The translations under genes were made by a program, and so were the position numbers. From Sphingomonas kyeonggiensis (GTDB lineage: Bacteria; Pseudomonadota; Alphaproteobacteria; Sphingomonadales; Sphingomonadaceae), in assembly GCF_014204495.1 (NCBI RefSeq), contig NZ_JACHLN010000001.1:434001-498000 (forward strand): 64,000 nt of DNA, written 5' to 3'. Each line of letters opens with the position of its first letter. Positions within the stretch are counted from its first letter, which is position 1. Positions 11,834-20,094 of the stretch are shown here, piece after piece. The notes beneath the pieces were generated by a model that was not told where the DNA came from, searched no databases, and worked only from the letters and a program-made list of their open reading frames with translations.

Positions 11834-13627
11834 TTACTTCACGCCGTGCATCCAGTATTTCAGCGGCCAGCTCAGCAGCAGGAGCAGCACGCCGAGGATG
11901 ATCGCGGCGATCGAGATCGTCGTGAACACCTTTACATAGACATCGAGGCTGACCTTGAGATTGGTCACCTGGCCACCGACCGTATCGACGCTGGCGAACT
12001 GCGCGATCACACCGGCGACATACTGCGCCACCGAGATCGACAGGAACCACACGCCCATCATCAGGCCGACGATGCGCGCGATCGAGAGCTTGGTGATCAT
12101 CGACAGGCCCACCGGCGAGATGCACAGCTCGGCCGCCGAGTGGATGAAGTAGAGGCCGGCCAGCCACCAGATGCTCACCTTGAAGCCGGCATCGGCATAG
12201 GCCGCGCCCCAGACCAGCAGCAGGAAGCCCGCCGCCACGCCGATCAGCGCGATGCCGAACTTGACCGGGATCGACGGCTCGAGCCCGCGCTTGGCCAGCG
12301 CGCCCCACATGATCGACATGAACGGCGCGAGCAGCACGATGAAGGCGGCGTTGAAGAACTGGGTCTGGCCGGCGGTGATCGTGAACAGGCCGAAGACCGA
12401 GAGGTCGGTGTTGCGATCGGCGAACAGGGTGAGCGACGAGCCCGCCTGCTCGAACAGCGTCCAGAACACGACGTTGAAGACGATCAGCACCATCGCGGCG
12501 AGCATCATCTGGAACTCGGTCCTGCTGCCGGCGACGAACGACCAGATCAGGATCGCCGGCACGCCGAGCAGGAACGAGCCGAACAGCAGCTTGCCCATCA
12601 GCGGCAGCGAGGCGACATAGCCGAGGAAGCCCGAGCCTTCGGCCGGCGCGGCCGAGTGCATCAGGTTGACATAGAGCAGGTAGAAGAGCGGCACGACGCA
12701 TAGTGCGGCCGCATAGATGATCCACTGCTGCGAGTTCACCTTGGGCCCGGCCGGGGGCTCGCCATAGCCGTTGAGCTTGCCGCCGTTGAACTGGATCAGC
12801 GCCCAGGAGATCATCATGCCGATCGCGGCGAGGCCGAAGCCCCAGCTCCAGCCATAGGCGACGGCCAGCCAGGGGCAGAGGATCTGCGAGAAGAGCGAGC
12901 CGGTGTTGATGCCCATGTAGAAGATGGTGAAGCCGCTGTCGCGGCGGCGGTCGCCCTGTTCGTAGAGCTCGCCGACCATGGTTGAGATGTTCGGCTTGAA
13001 GAAGCCGTTGCCCACCGAGACCATCGACAGCGCGATGAGCAGCACCATCACATAGAGCGGGCTGCGGTCCGCGTTCGACTCGAACTTGCCCTTCTCGACC
13101 TTGCGCTCGACGGCGCCGGCATTGAGCAGGTCGACGCTGCCGTCGTCATTGCCCTTGATCTCGAGCTTCTTGCTGCCATCGACGACATAGCGGACTTCCT
13201 TGTCCGCCTGCTTCTCGATCGACACTTCGTAGCGCTGGCCGTCGATCGTCGCATAGGGCGTCGCGGTCGGGCCGCCGAAGCAGAGGATGGCATAGCCGAG
13301 CGACATGATGATCGCGCCGAACTTCACTGCGCGCTTCGAGCCGAGATACTGGTCCGCCAGATAGCCGCCGACCAGCGGAGTAAGGTAGACCAGGGCGGTG
13401 AACCCGCCATAGATGCCCGTCGCCTCGCGGTCGCCGAACATGAAATGCTGCGTCAGGTAGAGCGTGAGCAGCGCGCGCATGCCGTAATAGCCGAAGCGTT
13501 CCCACATCTCGGTGGTGAACAGGCGCGCCAGCTGACGGGGATGCCCGAACCACGTCGCTTCCTTCGCAGGATTGACGTGGGTGATGTCCGGCTCTGCCGG
13601 ACTATCGGCGGTTGGAGTGTCTACCAT
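11834..13627 (-). CDS. POT family proton-dependent peptide transporter with an extra soluble insert
   Basis: 597 residues, longer than the roughly 490-500 of E. coli DtpA-like proteins. The signature TEMWERFGYYGMRALLTLYL (about 39-58) carries the ExxERF proton motif, and GNGFFKPNIST (about 207-217) is the PTR2 signature; multiple membrane helices follow. It should import di- and tripeptides with protons. The extra length is a hydrophilic, Lys/Glu/Asp-rich segment at about 120-190 (YEVSIEKQADKEV...), placed between early helices where a short loop is usual. Such inserts are known in some alphaproteobacterial and Bacteroidetes POTs, but their role is unknown. It is monocistronic with its own terminator. 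The adjacent secreted M13 peptidase could feed it peptides. Confidence 0.93.
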   Translation of the reverse strand: MVDTPTADSPAEPDITHVNPAKEATWFGHPRQLARLFTTEMWERFGYYGMRALLTLYLTQHFMFGDREATGIYGGFTALVYLTPLVGGYLADQYLGSKRAVKFGAIIMSLGYAILCFGGPTATPYATIDGQRYEVSIEKQADKEVRYVVDGSKKLEIKGNDDGSVDLLNAGAVERKVEKGKFESNADRSPLYVMVLLIALSMVSVGNGFFKPNISTMVGELYEQGDRRRDSGFTIFYMGINTGSLFSQILCPWLAVAYGWSWGFGLAAIGMMISWALIQFNGGKLNGYGEPPAGPKVNSQQWIIYAAALCVVPLFYLLYVNLMHSAAPAEGSGFLGYVASLPLMGKLLFGSFLLGVPAILIWSFVAGSRTEFQMMLAAMVLIVFNVVFWTLFEQAGSSLTLFADRNTDLSVFGLFTITAGQTQFFNAAFIVLLAPFMSIMWGALAKRGLEPSIPVKFGIALIGVAAGFLLLVWGAAYADAGFKVSIWWLAGLYFIHSAAELCISPVGLSMITKLSIARIVGLMMGVWFLSISVAQYVAGVIAQFASVDTVGGQVTNLKVSLDVYVKVFTTISIAAIILGVLLLLLSWPLKYWMHGVK

Positions 13628-13747
13628 GCGGTGTAATGCCCTTTGAAATCGGTTCCGGGTCTGGAGCCCGGCGCATGGGCGGCCAAACTAGACGGAATGA
13701 AGCTGCTGTAAAGCATGCGCGATTCTGCGCGGCATGGCGCCCCGACC

Positions 13748-13770
13748 CGTCATCCGGCGAAAGCCGGAGC
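13748..13770. repeat. Short GTCATCC hairpin repeat (single unit)
   Basis: CGTCATCCGGC-GAAA-GCCGGA matches the head of the dispersed repeat also seen at 19015, 21518 and 42147. Here only one hairpin with a GAAA loop is present. It lies in the 230-base gap between the divergent POT and nitroreductase genes; I see nothing else there. Confidence 0.5.
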
Positions 13771-13857
13771 GGCGAAGCAAGCGGGAAAGACGATCCGATC
13801 AGCCGGGGATCGCTTTCGATCGGTCGCCAGCTTGGCGGGGCGGCCCTCGCACCCTAG

Positions 13858-14466
13858 ATGCCCGGCATGACCTTCAACGACACCACTTCCCCGCTCGCGC
13901 TGCTCCGCACCCGCCGCTCCGGCAAGCCGCGCGATCTGGGCGCACCCGGCCCCAGCCCCGAGCAGCTCGACGAAATGATCGCGGTCGCCGCGCGCACGCC
14001 CGACCATGGCAAGCTCTTCCCCTGGCGCTTCGTCGTGGTGCCGGACGAGGCGCGCGTCGCGCTGGGCGAGAAGCTTGCCGCGATATTGCGCAGCGAGAAG
14101 GAAGGCTGCACCGAGCGCGACGAGGAAGCGGCGATCCAGTTCGCCACCCAGGCCCCCGCGCTGGTGGTGGTGCTTTCCGCCCCCGTGGTGCCGCACAAGA
14201 TTCCCGTGTGGGAGCAGGAGCTCTCCGCCGGCGCCGCCTGCATGAACCTGCTCCATGCCGCGCATGCCATGGGCTTTGCCGGCGGCTGGCTGACCGGCTG
14301 GGCCGCCTATTCGGACGCGGTGCGCGACCTGTTCGGCGGCGAAGGCCAGAAGATCGCCGGATTCGTCTTCATCGGAACTCCGGAACGGCCGCTGGAGGAG
14401 CGCCCCCGCCCCGAATTGTCCGAAATCGCACATAGGTGGAATCCCGGGTATGGACCTGGCGCCTAA
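13858..14466 (+). CDS. Nitroreductase family FMN oxidoreductase (YdjA-like)
   Basis: 202 residues (ATG at 13858 or 13867). The N-terminal LLRTRRSGKPRDL and ARTPDHGKLFPWRFVVV fit the small single-domain YdjA-like nitroreductases, where Arg/Ser residues contact the FMN phosphate. The C-terminal GFAGGWLTGWAA and IAGFVFIGTP complete the fold. It should reduce nitro or quinone compounds with NAD(P)H in the cytosol; the physiological substrate is unknown. The gene stops one base before the putative operator of the GntR gene, so it may share regulation with what follows. Confidence 0.92.
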   Translation: MPGMTFNDTTSPLALLRTRRSGKPRDLGAPGPSPEQLDEMIAVAARTPDHGKLFPWRFVVVPDEARVALGEKLAAILRSEKEGCTERDEEAAIQFATQAPALVVVLSAPVVPHKIPVWEQELSAGAACMNLLHAAHAMGFAGGWLTGWAAYSDAVRDLFGGEGQKIAGFVFIGTPERPLEERPRPELSEIAHRWNPGYGPGA

Positions 14467-14467
14467 T

Positions 14468-14485
14468 TGGTGTATTATAGCACCA
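14468..14485. promoter_or_regulatory. Putative GntR autoregulatory operator TGGTG-N8-CACCA
   Basis: TGGTG (14468-14472), TATTATAG, CACCA (14481-14485) forms an inverted repeat that ends on the A of the regulator's ATG. The AT spacer resembles a -10 box. YtrA-type GntR regulators commonly bind dyads in front of their own operon, so self-repression is likely but unproven. No ribosome-binding site fits between the dyad and the start. Confidence 0.55.
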
Positions 14486-14841
14486 TGACAGCGCTAGAGC
14501 ACGAGGACAGCCCGGTCTACCTCAAGCTGCGCGCCAGCATCGCCGCGGCGATCCTGCGCGGGCAATACCGGGCAGGGGATCAGCTTCCGTCGGTGCGCGC
14601 GCTTGCCGCCGAACATGGCGCCAATCCGCTGACGGTGGCCAAGGCCTATCAGAGCTTCCAGGACGATGGCTATGTCGAGGTCCGTCGCGGCGTCGGCATG
14701 TTCGTGCTGCCGGGCGCGGTGGAAAAGCTGCGCATCGCCGAGCGCGAGCGCTTCCTCACCGGCTATTGGCCGCGCGTGAAGGAGCATATCGCCCTGCTCG
14801 GCCTCGACGTGCACGAACTGCTCGACCGCGAAACCGCCTGA
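14485..14841 (+). CDS. GntR family transcriptional regulator, YtrA subfamily
   Basis: 118 residues from the ATG at 14485. The winged-helix domain occupies about residues 8-75: SPVYLKLRASIAAAIL, GDQLPSVRALAAEHGANPLTVAKAYQSFQDDGYVEVRRGVGMFV (shown here as residues 33-72). The C-terminal tail of about 45 residues is short and helical, as in YtrA-type members that lack a large effector domain. Those regulators usually control a membrane transporter or resistance operon beside them; here the next gene, 8 bases downstream, encodes a membrane protein with an HELIHH motif. A dyad operator overlaps the start. Upstream lies the nitroreductase gene. Confidence 0.92.
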   Translation: MTALEHEDSPVYLKLRASIAAAILRGQYRAGDQLPSVRALAAEHGANPLTVAKAYQSFQDDGYVEVRRGVGMFVLPGAVEKLRIAERERFLTGYWPRVKEHIALLGLDVHELLDRETA

Positions 14842-14849
14842 ACCCGGCA

Positions 14850-15479
14850 ATGACGCGCTGGCCCGGCGCGGCGGCGCTGCTGTTTCTCGCCGCGCTTTCC
14901 TGGCTGTGCCTCGGCGCGCATGAGCTGATCCACCATGCGACCGGCCGCATCCTCTGCGGCGCCTGGGGCGGCATGACGCTTTCAACCTTCGTATTGCCCG
15001 ACAATTGCCTGGCCTCCGCCGCCTGGATCGCCGCACTGGTCGGCCCGGCGCTGAGCTGGGCGCTGATCTATGCCGGCGTCGCGCTGCGCGGGCCGATCGG
15101 CCTGTTCCTGATCTTCGCCAATCTGCCGCTCGCGCGGATCGTCACCGTGGCGAGCGGCGGCGGCGACGAACGGATCATCGGCCGGGCGCTGTTCGGCGAG
15201 ACGTTGGGCTATCCGGCGATGCTGGCGATCACGCTGGCGCTGGCCGCGCCGCCGCTGATCCATGCCTGGCGCCGGCTCCCGCCGCGCCACCATATCCTCG
15301 GCTTCGTCGCCCTGCTGGTGCTGCCGCTGCTGTGGGACCTTTTCTTCAAGCGCATGCTGTTCGGCGCATTGCTGCCCGCCGAACCGGCATGGGGCGGCGT
15401 GCCGGTGGCGATCCTCGCCAGCCACGCGATCGCGCTCCTGCTGCTTGCGCTGAGCTGGCGCAGCACCCGAGTGGAGTAA
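14850..15479 (+). CDS. Polytopic membrane protein with HExxH motif (possible M50-like peptidase)
   Basis: 209 residues from the ATG at 14850, 8 bases after the GntR gene. About six hydrophobic helices are visible. The first (about 7-30) ends in AHELIHH, an HExxH zinc motif inside or at the edge of the membrane; a later helix contains FANLPLARI (about 89-97), reminiscent of the second, Asn-Pro motif of site-2 proteases, although the usual DG is missing. I therefore suggest a divergent M50-like membrane metallopeptidase or an inactive relative. The gene sits in a possible operon with the GntR regulator and an ABM protein. Function is otherwise unknown. Confidence 0.6.
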   Translation: MTRWPGAAALLFLAALSWLCLGAHELIHHATGRILCGAWGGMTLSTFVLPDNCLASAAWIAALVGPALSWALIYAGVALRGPIGLFLIFANLPLARIVTVASGGGDERIIGRALFGETLGYPAMLAITLALAAPPLIHAWRRLPPRHHILGFVALLVLPLLWDLFFKRMLFGALLPAEPAWGGVPVAILASHAIALLLLALSWRSTRVE

Positions 15480-15482
15480 CCC

Positions 15483-15782
15483 ATGCTGATCATCACCGGC
15501 ACTTTCCGCCTGCCTCCCGCCAATCTCGACGCCGCGCGCCCGGTAATGGCGGCGATGGTGGAGGGCAGCCGCGCCGAAGCGGGATGCGTCCACTACAGCT
15601 ATGGCGAGGATGTGCTCGATCCCGGGCTGGTCCACGTCACCGAGCAATGGGCGGACCGCGCCACGCTGGAGGCGCATTGGGCGAGCCCGCATATCCAGGC
15701 CTGGCGCGCCGCCTGGCCGGAACTCGGTATCGGCGAACGCGACCTGACTTTGTTCGAGACCGACGCCGGCGCGCCCTGCTAG
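15483..15782 (+). CDS. Antibiotic biosynthesis monooxygenase (ABM) domain protein
   Basis: 99 residues forming one dimeric ferredoxin-like ABM domain: LIITGTFRLPPANLDAA, then SRAEAGCVHYSYGEDVLDPG and HVTEQWADRATLEAHWASPHIQAW. Such proteins include quinol monooxygenases (YgiN) and many of unknown function; no metal ligands are expected. It starts 3 bases after the membrane-protein stop, so it is probably in the same operon. The exact substrate is not predictable. Confidence 0.88.
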   Translation: MLIITGTFRLPPANLDAARPVMAAMVEGSRAEAGCVHYSYGEDVLDPGLVHVTEQWADRATLEAHWASPHIQAWRAAWPELGIGERDLTLFETDAGAPC

Positions 15783-15793
15783 GTTCCTCCCGC

Positions 15794-16222
15794 ATGGCCA
15801 AGGCTGACCAGATCCCCGTCCGCTTCCGGATCGTCATCGAGCAGCCGGTGGCCGGCGTGCGGCACAGCCTGCAGGCGAAGGACGACCTGCCGCTCGATCC
15901 GAAGACGTCCCTGGCGGGCGAGGCGCTGCATTTCGACTTCCCCGTGCGCTTCGAGCCCGGCCCCAAATTCTTCGGCGACCAGGTGCGTCGTGAAGGACCG
16001 GAACGGCGCTTCGTCTATATCCGTGTCGGCCAAGCCGCGGGCGACCATGGCTCGCCCTGGTCGCGCCGGATGAAGATCGACATCCATGATATCGAGCCGG
16101 CGCTGCTGGAGCAGGCGGCGCGCGGCGGCGTCCTCGAGATCATCGTCAACGGCACCGGCAAGGACGGCACCCCGGCCTGCGCCACGGTGCGTGCGACCGG
16201 ACGGCGCGTCGTCCCGGCCTAG
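15794..16222 (+). CDS. DUF5990 family protein
   Basis: 142 residues from the ATG at 15794. The sequence VRFRIVIEQPVAGVRHSLQ, then LHFDFPVRFEPGPKFFGDQV, FVYIRVGQAAG and the end GTPACATVRATGRRV fit DUF5990, small beta-rich soluble proteins of unknown function. It follows the ABM gene by 11 bases and overlaps the end of the convergent esterase gene by 4 bases. Nothing else indicates its role. Confidence 0.7.
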   Translation: MAKADQIPVRFRIVIEQPVAGVRHSLQAKDDLPLDPKTSLAGEALHFDFPVRFEPGPKFFGDQVRREGPERRFVYIRVGQAAGDHGSPWSRRMKIDIHDIEPALLEQAARGGVLEIIVNGTGKDGTPACATVRATGRRVVPA

Positions 16223-16929
16223 ATCCAGCTTCCCAGCGTCTCCGCCACGGCGCGCAACACCTTCGGTTTCATCTGGACGAAGAGATGGCTGCTGCGCACC
16301 TCGATCGCGCGGCAGGCGGCGCCTTCGCCTTCGCGGCAGATCAGCCCGTTCACGAACCCGTCGCTGCGGCTCCAGATCGCGGCGGAGGGCATGGGCAGCG
16401 GCCGCGCCGCTTCCTGGAGCCGCCCGACGACGACGGGATCGGTGATCTTCTCGCCGGTGAACAGCTGGAAGGGGCGCCAGACATTGGTGGCGCTGGGCAG
16501 GCCGGCAAAGGGCGAACTGATCGTCAGCACCGCGCGCACCAGCTCGGGATGGCGATGCGCGACGATGCGGCTCATCACCCCGCCCAGCGACACACCGACC
16601 AGCGTGACCTTCTGCCCGGTCTCGCGCTGGATCTCCTCGACTCGCGCGATCAGCCGCTCGCATTCGGGGCCGACGGTGCGCACGCCGAAATTGCGGCCGA
16701 GCTTCCAGGGATAGGGGCGGTAGCCGAGCCGGCGCAGCATCGCGCGCAGCACGAAGTTCGAGCGATCGGTGTTGCACAGGCCGGGCGAGACCAGCACCGG
16801 GCGGCCGTCGCCCCGAGGAAGCCCGGCGAGGCGGAAACCCACGAGTTCGGCGATGTTGAGCGCGGCGCGCGCCGGCTCGATCGCGAGCGTTAGCCTGGGC
16901 GGCGGATCGGCGGCGGTCCTCGGTATCAT
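16219..16929 (-). CDS. Alpha/beta hydrolase (putative esterase/lipase)
   Basis: 236 residues from the ATG at 16929, which overlaps the stop of the TIGR02117-like gene as ATGA. The nucleophile elbow GVSLGG (about residue 113) follows GQKVTLV, and SPGLCNTD near residue 45 is the usual oxyanion region. Later come SSPFAG, an acidic candidate in IWSRSDGFVNG and the catalytic histidine in SSHLFV. This order resembles triacylglycerol-lipase-like proteins. No signal peptide is apparent. It is co-transcribed with the TIGR02117-like membrane-anchored protein upstream. Confidence 0.82.
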   Translation of the reverse strand: MIPRTAADPPPRLTLAIEPARAALNIAELVGFRLAGLPRGDGRPVLVSPGLCNTDRSNFVLRAMLRRLGYRPYPWKLGRNFGVRTVGPECERLIARVEEIQRETGQKVTLVGVSLGGVMSRIVAHRHPELVRAVLTISSPFAGLPSATNVWRPFQLFTGEKITDPVVVGRLQEAARPLPMPSAAIWSRSDGFVNGLICREGEGAACRAIEVRSSHLFVQMKPKVLRAVAETLGSWI

Positions 16930-17591
16930 AGCCACAGCATCACCCCCCAGGGCAGCGGCGTCCAGACCCCCATGCGCACCCCTGCCTTGCGCAGGCCCCG
17001 CCCGGTCCACGCGTTGCAGGTGTTGATCGCGCTATAGCCGCCCTCGGCGCTGTAGAAGGCGTCGCGCCCGCCATAGCCGCGCACCACCGGCCCGGCCGCG
17101 AAGGTGCCGCGGACATATTCCACCAGCCGGCGATATTCCTCGCGGCTCAGCACCAGCGCGCGGACCGATCCGCCGGCACGCGGCTCGGGGATATGCGCGA
17201 CATGGAGCACGGTCGATCCGACCCCGGCCAGCGCCTTGGCGGTGCGCCACAGGTTGAGGTCGCTCCACTGGGCGGTGTGCAGGTAGAAATCGCGATTGCC
17301 CCAACCAAACGCCATGTACGGCTCGGCGCCGTAGCGCGGATCGGCGAGATGCTCGGGCCTGGCGACATCGCGGAAGGCGGCGGCGGGCAGGATCAGATCG
17401 GTATGCGCGCCATTGTCGGCGACATAGATGCGGACGCCCGTGGTCACCGGCTCGCGCCCGCCATTCACCGCCAGTCCGGCGCCGAGTCCGGCGGCCGAGA
17501 GATAGAGCACGACCACCAGCACCAGTGCTCCCGCCAGCCGCAGCAATATCCGCAACATCGCCCTCCCCATTTCACGTCCGCCCCGCACCAT
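16926..17591 (-). CDS. TIGR02117 (DUF2459) family membrane-anchored protein
   Basis: 221 residues at most; ATGs at 17591, 17570 and 17558 are all possible. One N-terminal membrane helix (about 14-38) leads to a periplasmic domain with VADNGAHTDLILPAA, AFGWGNRDFYLHTAQW and, near the end, AINTCNAWTGRGLRKAG. His, Asn and Cys positions resemble a papain-like fold, and family members are often linked with polyhydroxyalkanoate or envelope genes, though function is not established. It is the first gene of a two-gene operon with the esterase and lies divergent to phhA. Confidence 0.8.
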   Translation of the reverse strand: MVRGGREMGRAMLRILLRLAGALVLVVVLYLSAAGLGAGLAVNGGREPVTTGVRIYVADNGAHTDLILPAAAFRDVARPEHLADPRYGAEPYMAFGWGNRDFYLHTAQWSDLNLWRTAKALAGVGSTVLHVAHIPEPRAGGSVRALVLSREEYRRLVEYVRGTFAAGPVVRGYGGRDAFYSAEGGYSAINTCNAWTGRGLRKAGVRMGVWTPLPWGVMLWL

Positions 17592-17605
17592 GCTATGTCA
17601 GATCC

Positions 17606-18475
17606 ATGGCGCAAGACACGCATGTACTCGACCGTCCGCCCGAAGGCGCGTCGGCAGACTGGACGATCCCGCAGAACTGGCAGGCCTATACGGCCGAGGA
17701 ACACGCGACCTGGGACAAGCTCTATGAGCGCCAGGCGAAACTGCTGCCCGGCCGCGCGAGCCAGGCCTATCTCAACGGCCTCGACGCGCTGCGCCTGTCC
17801 GAATCGGGCATCCCGAATTTCGAGGAGCTGTCCGAGCGGCTGATGAAGCTGACCGGCTGGCAGGTGGTGGCGGTGCCGGGCCTGGTGCCCGACAATGTGT
17901 TCTTCGACCACATGGCCAATCGCCGCTTCGTCGCCGGCAATTTCATCCGCCGGCCCGACCAGCTCGACTATATCCAGGAGCCGGACGTCTTCCACGATGT
18001 CTTCGGCCATGTGCCGATGCTCGCCGATCCGGTGTTCGCCGATTATCTCGAGGCCTATGGCCGCGGCGGCAACCGCGCGCTCGAGCTGGGCGCGTTGAAG
18101 CAGCTCGGCCGTCTCTACTGGTATACGGTGGAGTTCGGGCTGATCCGCGAGGACGATGACCTGCGCATCTACGGCGCCGGCATCGTCTCTTCCTCGGCCG
18201 AAAGCGTCTTCTCGCTGGAGAGCGGCAGCCCCAACCGCATCGGCTTCGACATGAAGCGGGTGATGCAGACCGATTACCGGATCGACGATTTCCAGCAGAA
18301 TTACTTCGTCATTCCCAGCTTCGGCGAGCTGCTGCGCCAGACGGTCGAGACCGATTTCGCGCCGCTCTATGACGAGATCGTCGGCAAGCCGGACATTCCG
18401 ATCGCGGAGATCCTGCCGGGGGATGATGTCATCACCCGCGGCACGCAGGAATATGCGAAGGGCAAGGCTGCCTGA
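17606..18475 (+). CDS. phhA: Phenylalanine 4-monooxygenase
   Basis: 289 residues from the ATG at 17606, the length of bacterial single-domain enzymes. It hydroxylates phenylalanine to tyrosine with tetrahydrobiopterin and non-heme iron. The iron ligands are visible as His130 and His135 in EPDVFHDVFGHVP and Glu176 in WYTVEFG. The pterin-site segments PGLVPDN and FIRRPDQLDYIQEPD are also present. No pterin-4a-carbinolamine dehydratase (PhhB) lies nearby. A TGATG overlap joins it to a DUF6882 gene. The divergent neighbour is the TIGR02117-like gene, 14 bases away. Confidence 0.97.
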   Translation: MAQDTHVLDRPPEGASADWTIPQNWQAYTAEEHATWDKLYERQAKLLPGRASQAYLNGLDALRLSESGIPNFEELSERLMKLTGWQVVAVPGLVPDNVFFDHMANRRFVAGNFIRRPDQLDYIQEPDVFHDVFGHVPMLADPVFADYLEAYGRGGNRALELGALKQLGRLYWYTVEFGLIREDDDLRIYGAGIVSSSAESVFSLESGSPNRIGFDMKRVMQTDYRIDDFQQNYFVIPSFGELLRQTVETDFAPLYDEIVGKPDIPIAEILPGDDVITRGTQEYAKGKAA

Positions 18476-19011
18476 TGGTCGGTTTCCTCAGGAAGCTGTT
18501 CGGCGGCGGCAAGCCGGCGCCGGAAGCGGAGACGCTGCCCGAGCCGGACCTGACCCTCGCCCGGGCCGAGGAAGAGCTGAAGCTCAAGACCGAGTTCGCG
18601 ATGGCGACCTGGGGTCTGGGCGAGGGCGGCACCTGGGAAGCCGATCTCGATGCCGGCACGATCAGCTTCACCAACGACAAGGGCTGGGAGATCACCGCGC
18701 CGGTGCAGGTGATCGGCACGTTCAACACGCTCGACGGCAGCTGGCTATGGGGCTGGGATCACCCGTCGGTACCCGAGTCGGCTTCGCATGATGCGCGGCG
18801 CGTGCTGGAATTCGGCGAGCGCTATGGGCTGGCGGCGCTGACCACGCGCAAGATCCAGACCGACGAGACCGATGCCTGGACCTTCACCGCGCTGGCCTGC
18901 CATCTCGCCGGCGCGCAGGGCGGCTATCGCGGGCCGGCGGGCAGCACGCATGTGTTCATGACCTATGGGACGGTCTCGATCCGCAAGCCGGACGGGACTG
19001 ACGCAGGATAA
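18475..19011 (+). CDS. DUF6882 family hypothetical protein
   Basis: 178 residues, coupled to phhA by TGATG. The N-terminus (MVGFLRKLFGGG) is basic and glycine-rich; the rest contains EFAMATWGLGEGGTWEADLDAG, a GSWLWGWDHPSVP segment and EFGERYGLAALTTRKIQTDE, typical of DUF6882 proteins of unknown function. There is no signal peptide or membrane helix. Coupling to phhA may be incidental; no enzymatic motif is seen. Confidence 0.7.
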   Translation: MVGFLRKLFGGGKPAPEAETLPEPDLTLARAEEELKLKTEFAMATWGLGEGGTWEADLDAGTISFTNDKGWEITAPVQVIGTFNTLDGSWLWGWDHPSVPESASHDARRVLEFGERYGLAALTTRKIQTDETDAWTFTALACHLAGAQGGYRGPAGSTHVFMTYGTVSIRKPDGTDAG

Positions 19012-19014
19012 CCG

Positions 19015-19091
19015 TTCCCCGGCGAAAGCCGGGGCCCAGGGTCACAAGCGGTTCGGCAGAGAAACCCTGGGCCCCGGCGGACGCCGGGGAG
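19015..19091. repeat. Dispersed inverted-repeat element, copy B
   Basis: About 77 bases. The left arm TTCCCCGGCGAAAGCCGGGG continues into CCCAGGGT, and the right arm runs ACCCTGGGCCCCGG to CCGGGG, so the element is a long dyad whose left arm holds a GAAA-capped hairpin. It lies between the convergent DUF6882 and prmA genes and could act as a two-way terminator. It is related to the elements at 21518 and 42147. Confidence 0.75.
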
Positions 19092-19119
19092 CCGGAAGGC
19101 ATGCCGGTGAGCTGGCGTA

Positions 19120-20094
19120 CTACCAGCTGCCGAAACCCGGCGCCTCGCCCTTGCCGCGGCTGAGGCGGGTCACGCGTTCGGTGCCGTACCGCACGCGCTT
19201 GGTGAGCGTCAGCGTCGGCCAGTCGCCGCGATCGGTGCGGTTGACCAGGCGAAGCCCCTGGCGGCGATAGGCCTGGGCGACCGTCTCGGCCTGGGTCCCC
19301 AGCAGCCCCGCCAGGATCAGCGTGCCGCCCTCGGCCAGCACCGCGCCCAGGCTCGGCGCCAGCTCGACCAGCGGGCCGGCGAGGATATTGGCGATGACGA
19401 GGTCATAGGGTGCCCGGCCGAGCAGCAGCGGATGCTCGACGCCGGCGGCGGCTGCGAGCGCCAGTGCGCCCTGCCCGCCGCCGAGCGGCACGCGGTTGAT
19501 ATCGGCGTTCTCGGCCGTGACCTCGACTGCGCGCGGATCGATGTCCGATGCGGTGGCATAGGCGCGCGGCCAGAGATGCAGCGCAGCGAAGGCGAGCAGC
19601 CCGGTGCCGGTGCCGACGTCGAGGACATTCTCGAAGCGCTTGCCCTCGGCCTTGAGCCGGTCGAGTGCGATCAGGCAGCCCGAGGTGGTCTCGTGGGTAC
19701 CCGTGCCGAAGGCGAGGCCGGCATCGATGCGAAACGCCTTGGCCCCGGCCGGCACCTTGCCCTTGTTGGTGGCGGTGTGGACATAGAAACGGCCAGCCTG
19801 GACCGGCTCGATCCCCGCCTGGCTGAGCGTTACCCAATCGGCGTCGCGGATCTTCTCGGCGACGGCCTTCACGCCCTTGGAACTGGGCGCCAGCGCCTGC
19901 ACCGCGGCGAGCGCGGCGCTGTTCGGCTTGGAGTCGAAATAGGCCTCGAGCTGCCAGGCGAGCGGATCGTCGGCGATCACTTCGCTGGTGAGCAGAACCG
20001 GCGACGGCTCGATCTGGAACACCACCTCGTCATCGGCATCGATCGCCTCAGCCTCGGCACGGGTGCAGGGCAGGATGAGCTTCCAGCTCGACAT
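19120..20094 (-). CDS. prmA: Ribosomal protein L11 methyltransferase
   Basis: 324 residues from the ATG at 20094, which overlaps the upstream stop (TGATG on the minus strand). It trimethylates ribosomal protein L11 using SAM. The N-terminal substrate-recruiting domain (about 1-95) is followed by the methyltransferase domain with AFGTGTHETTSGCL, LDVGTGTGLLAFAAL, ASDIDPRAVEV and VIANILAGPLVELAP, all PrmA hallmarks. Two genes of unrelated type lie upstream in the same orientation with overlaps, so all three probably share a transcript. A dispersed repeat lies past the stop. Confidence 0.96.
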   Translation of the reverse strand: MSSWKLILPCTRAEAEAIDADDEVVFQIEPSPVLLTSEVIADDPLAWQLEAYFDSKPNSAALAAVQALAPSSKGVKAVAEKIRDADWVTLSQAGIEPVQAGRFYVHTATNKGKVPAGAKAFRIDAGLAFGTGTHETTSGCLIALDRLKAEGKRFENVLDVGTGTGLLAFAALHLWPRAYATASDIDPRAVEVTAENADINRVPLGGGQGALALAAAAGVEHPLLLGRAPYDLVIANILAGPLVELAPSLGAVLAEGGTLILAGLLGTQAETVAQAYRRQGLRLVNRTDRGDWPTLTLTKRVRYGTERVTRLSRGKGEAPGFGSW

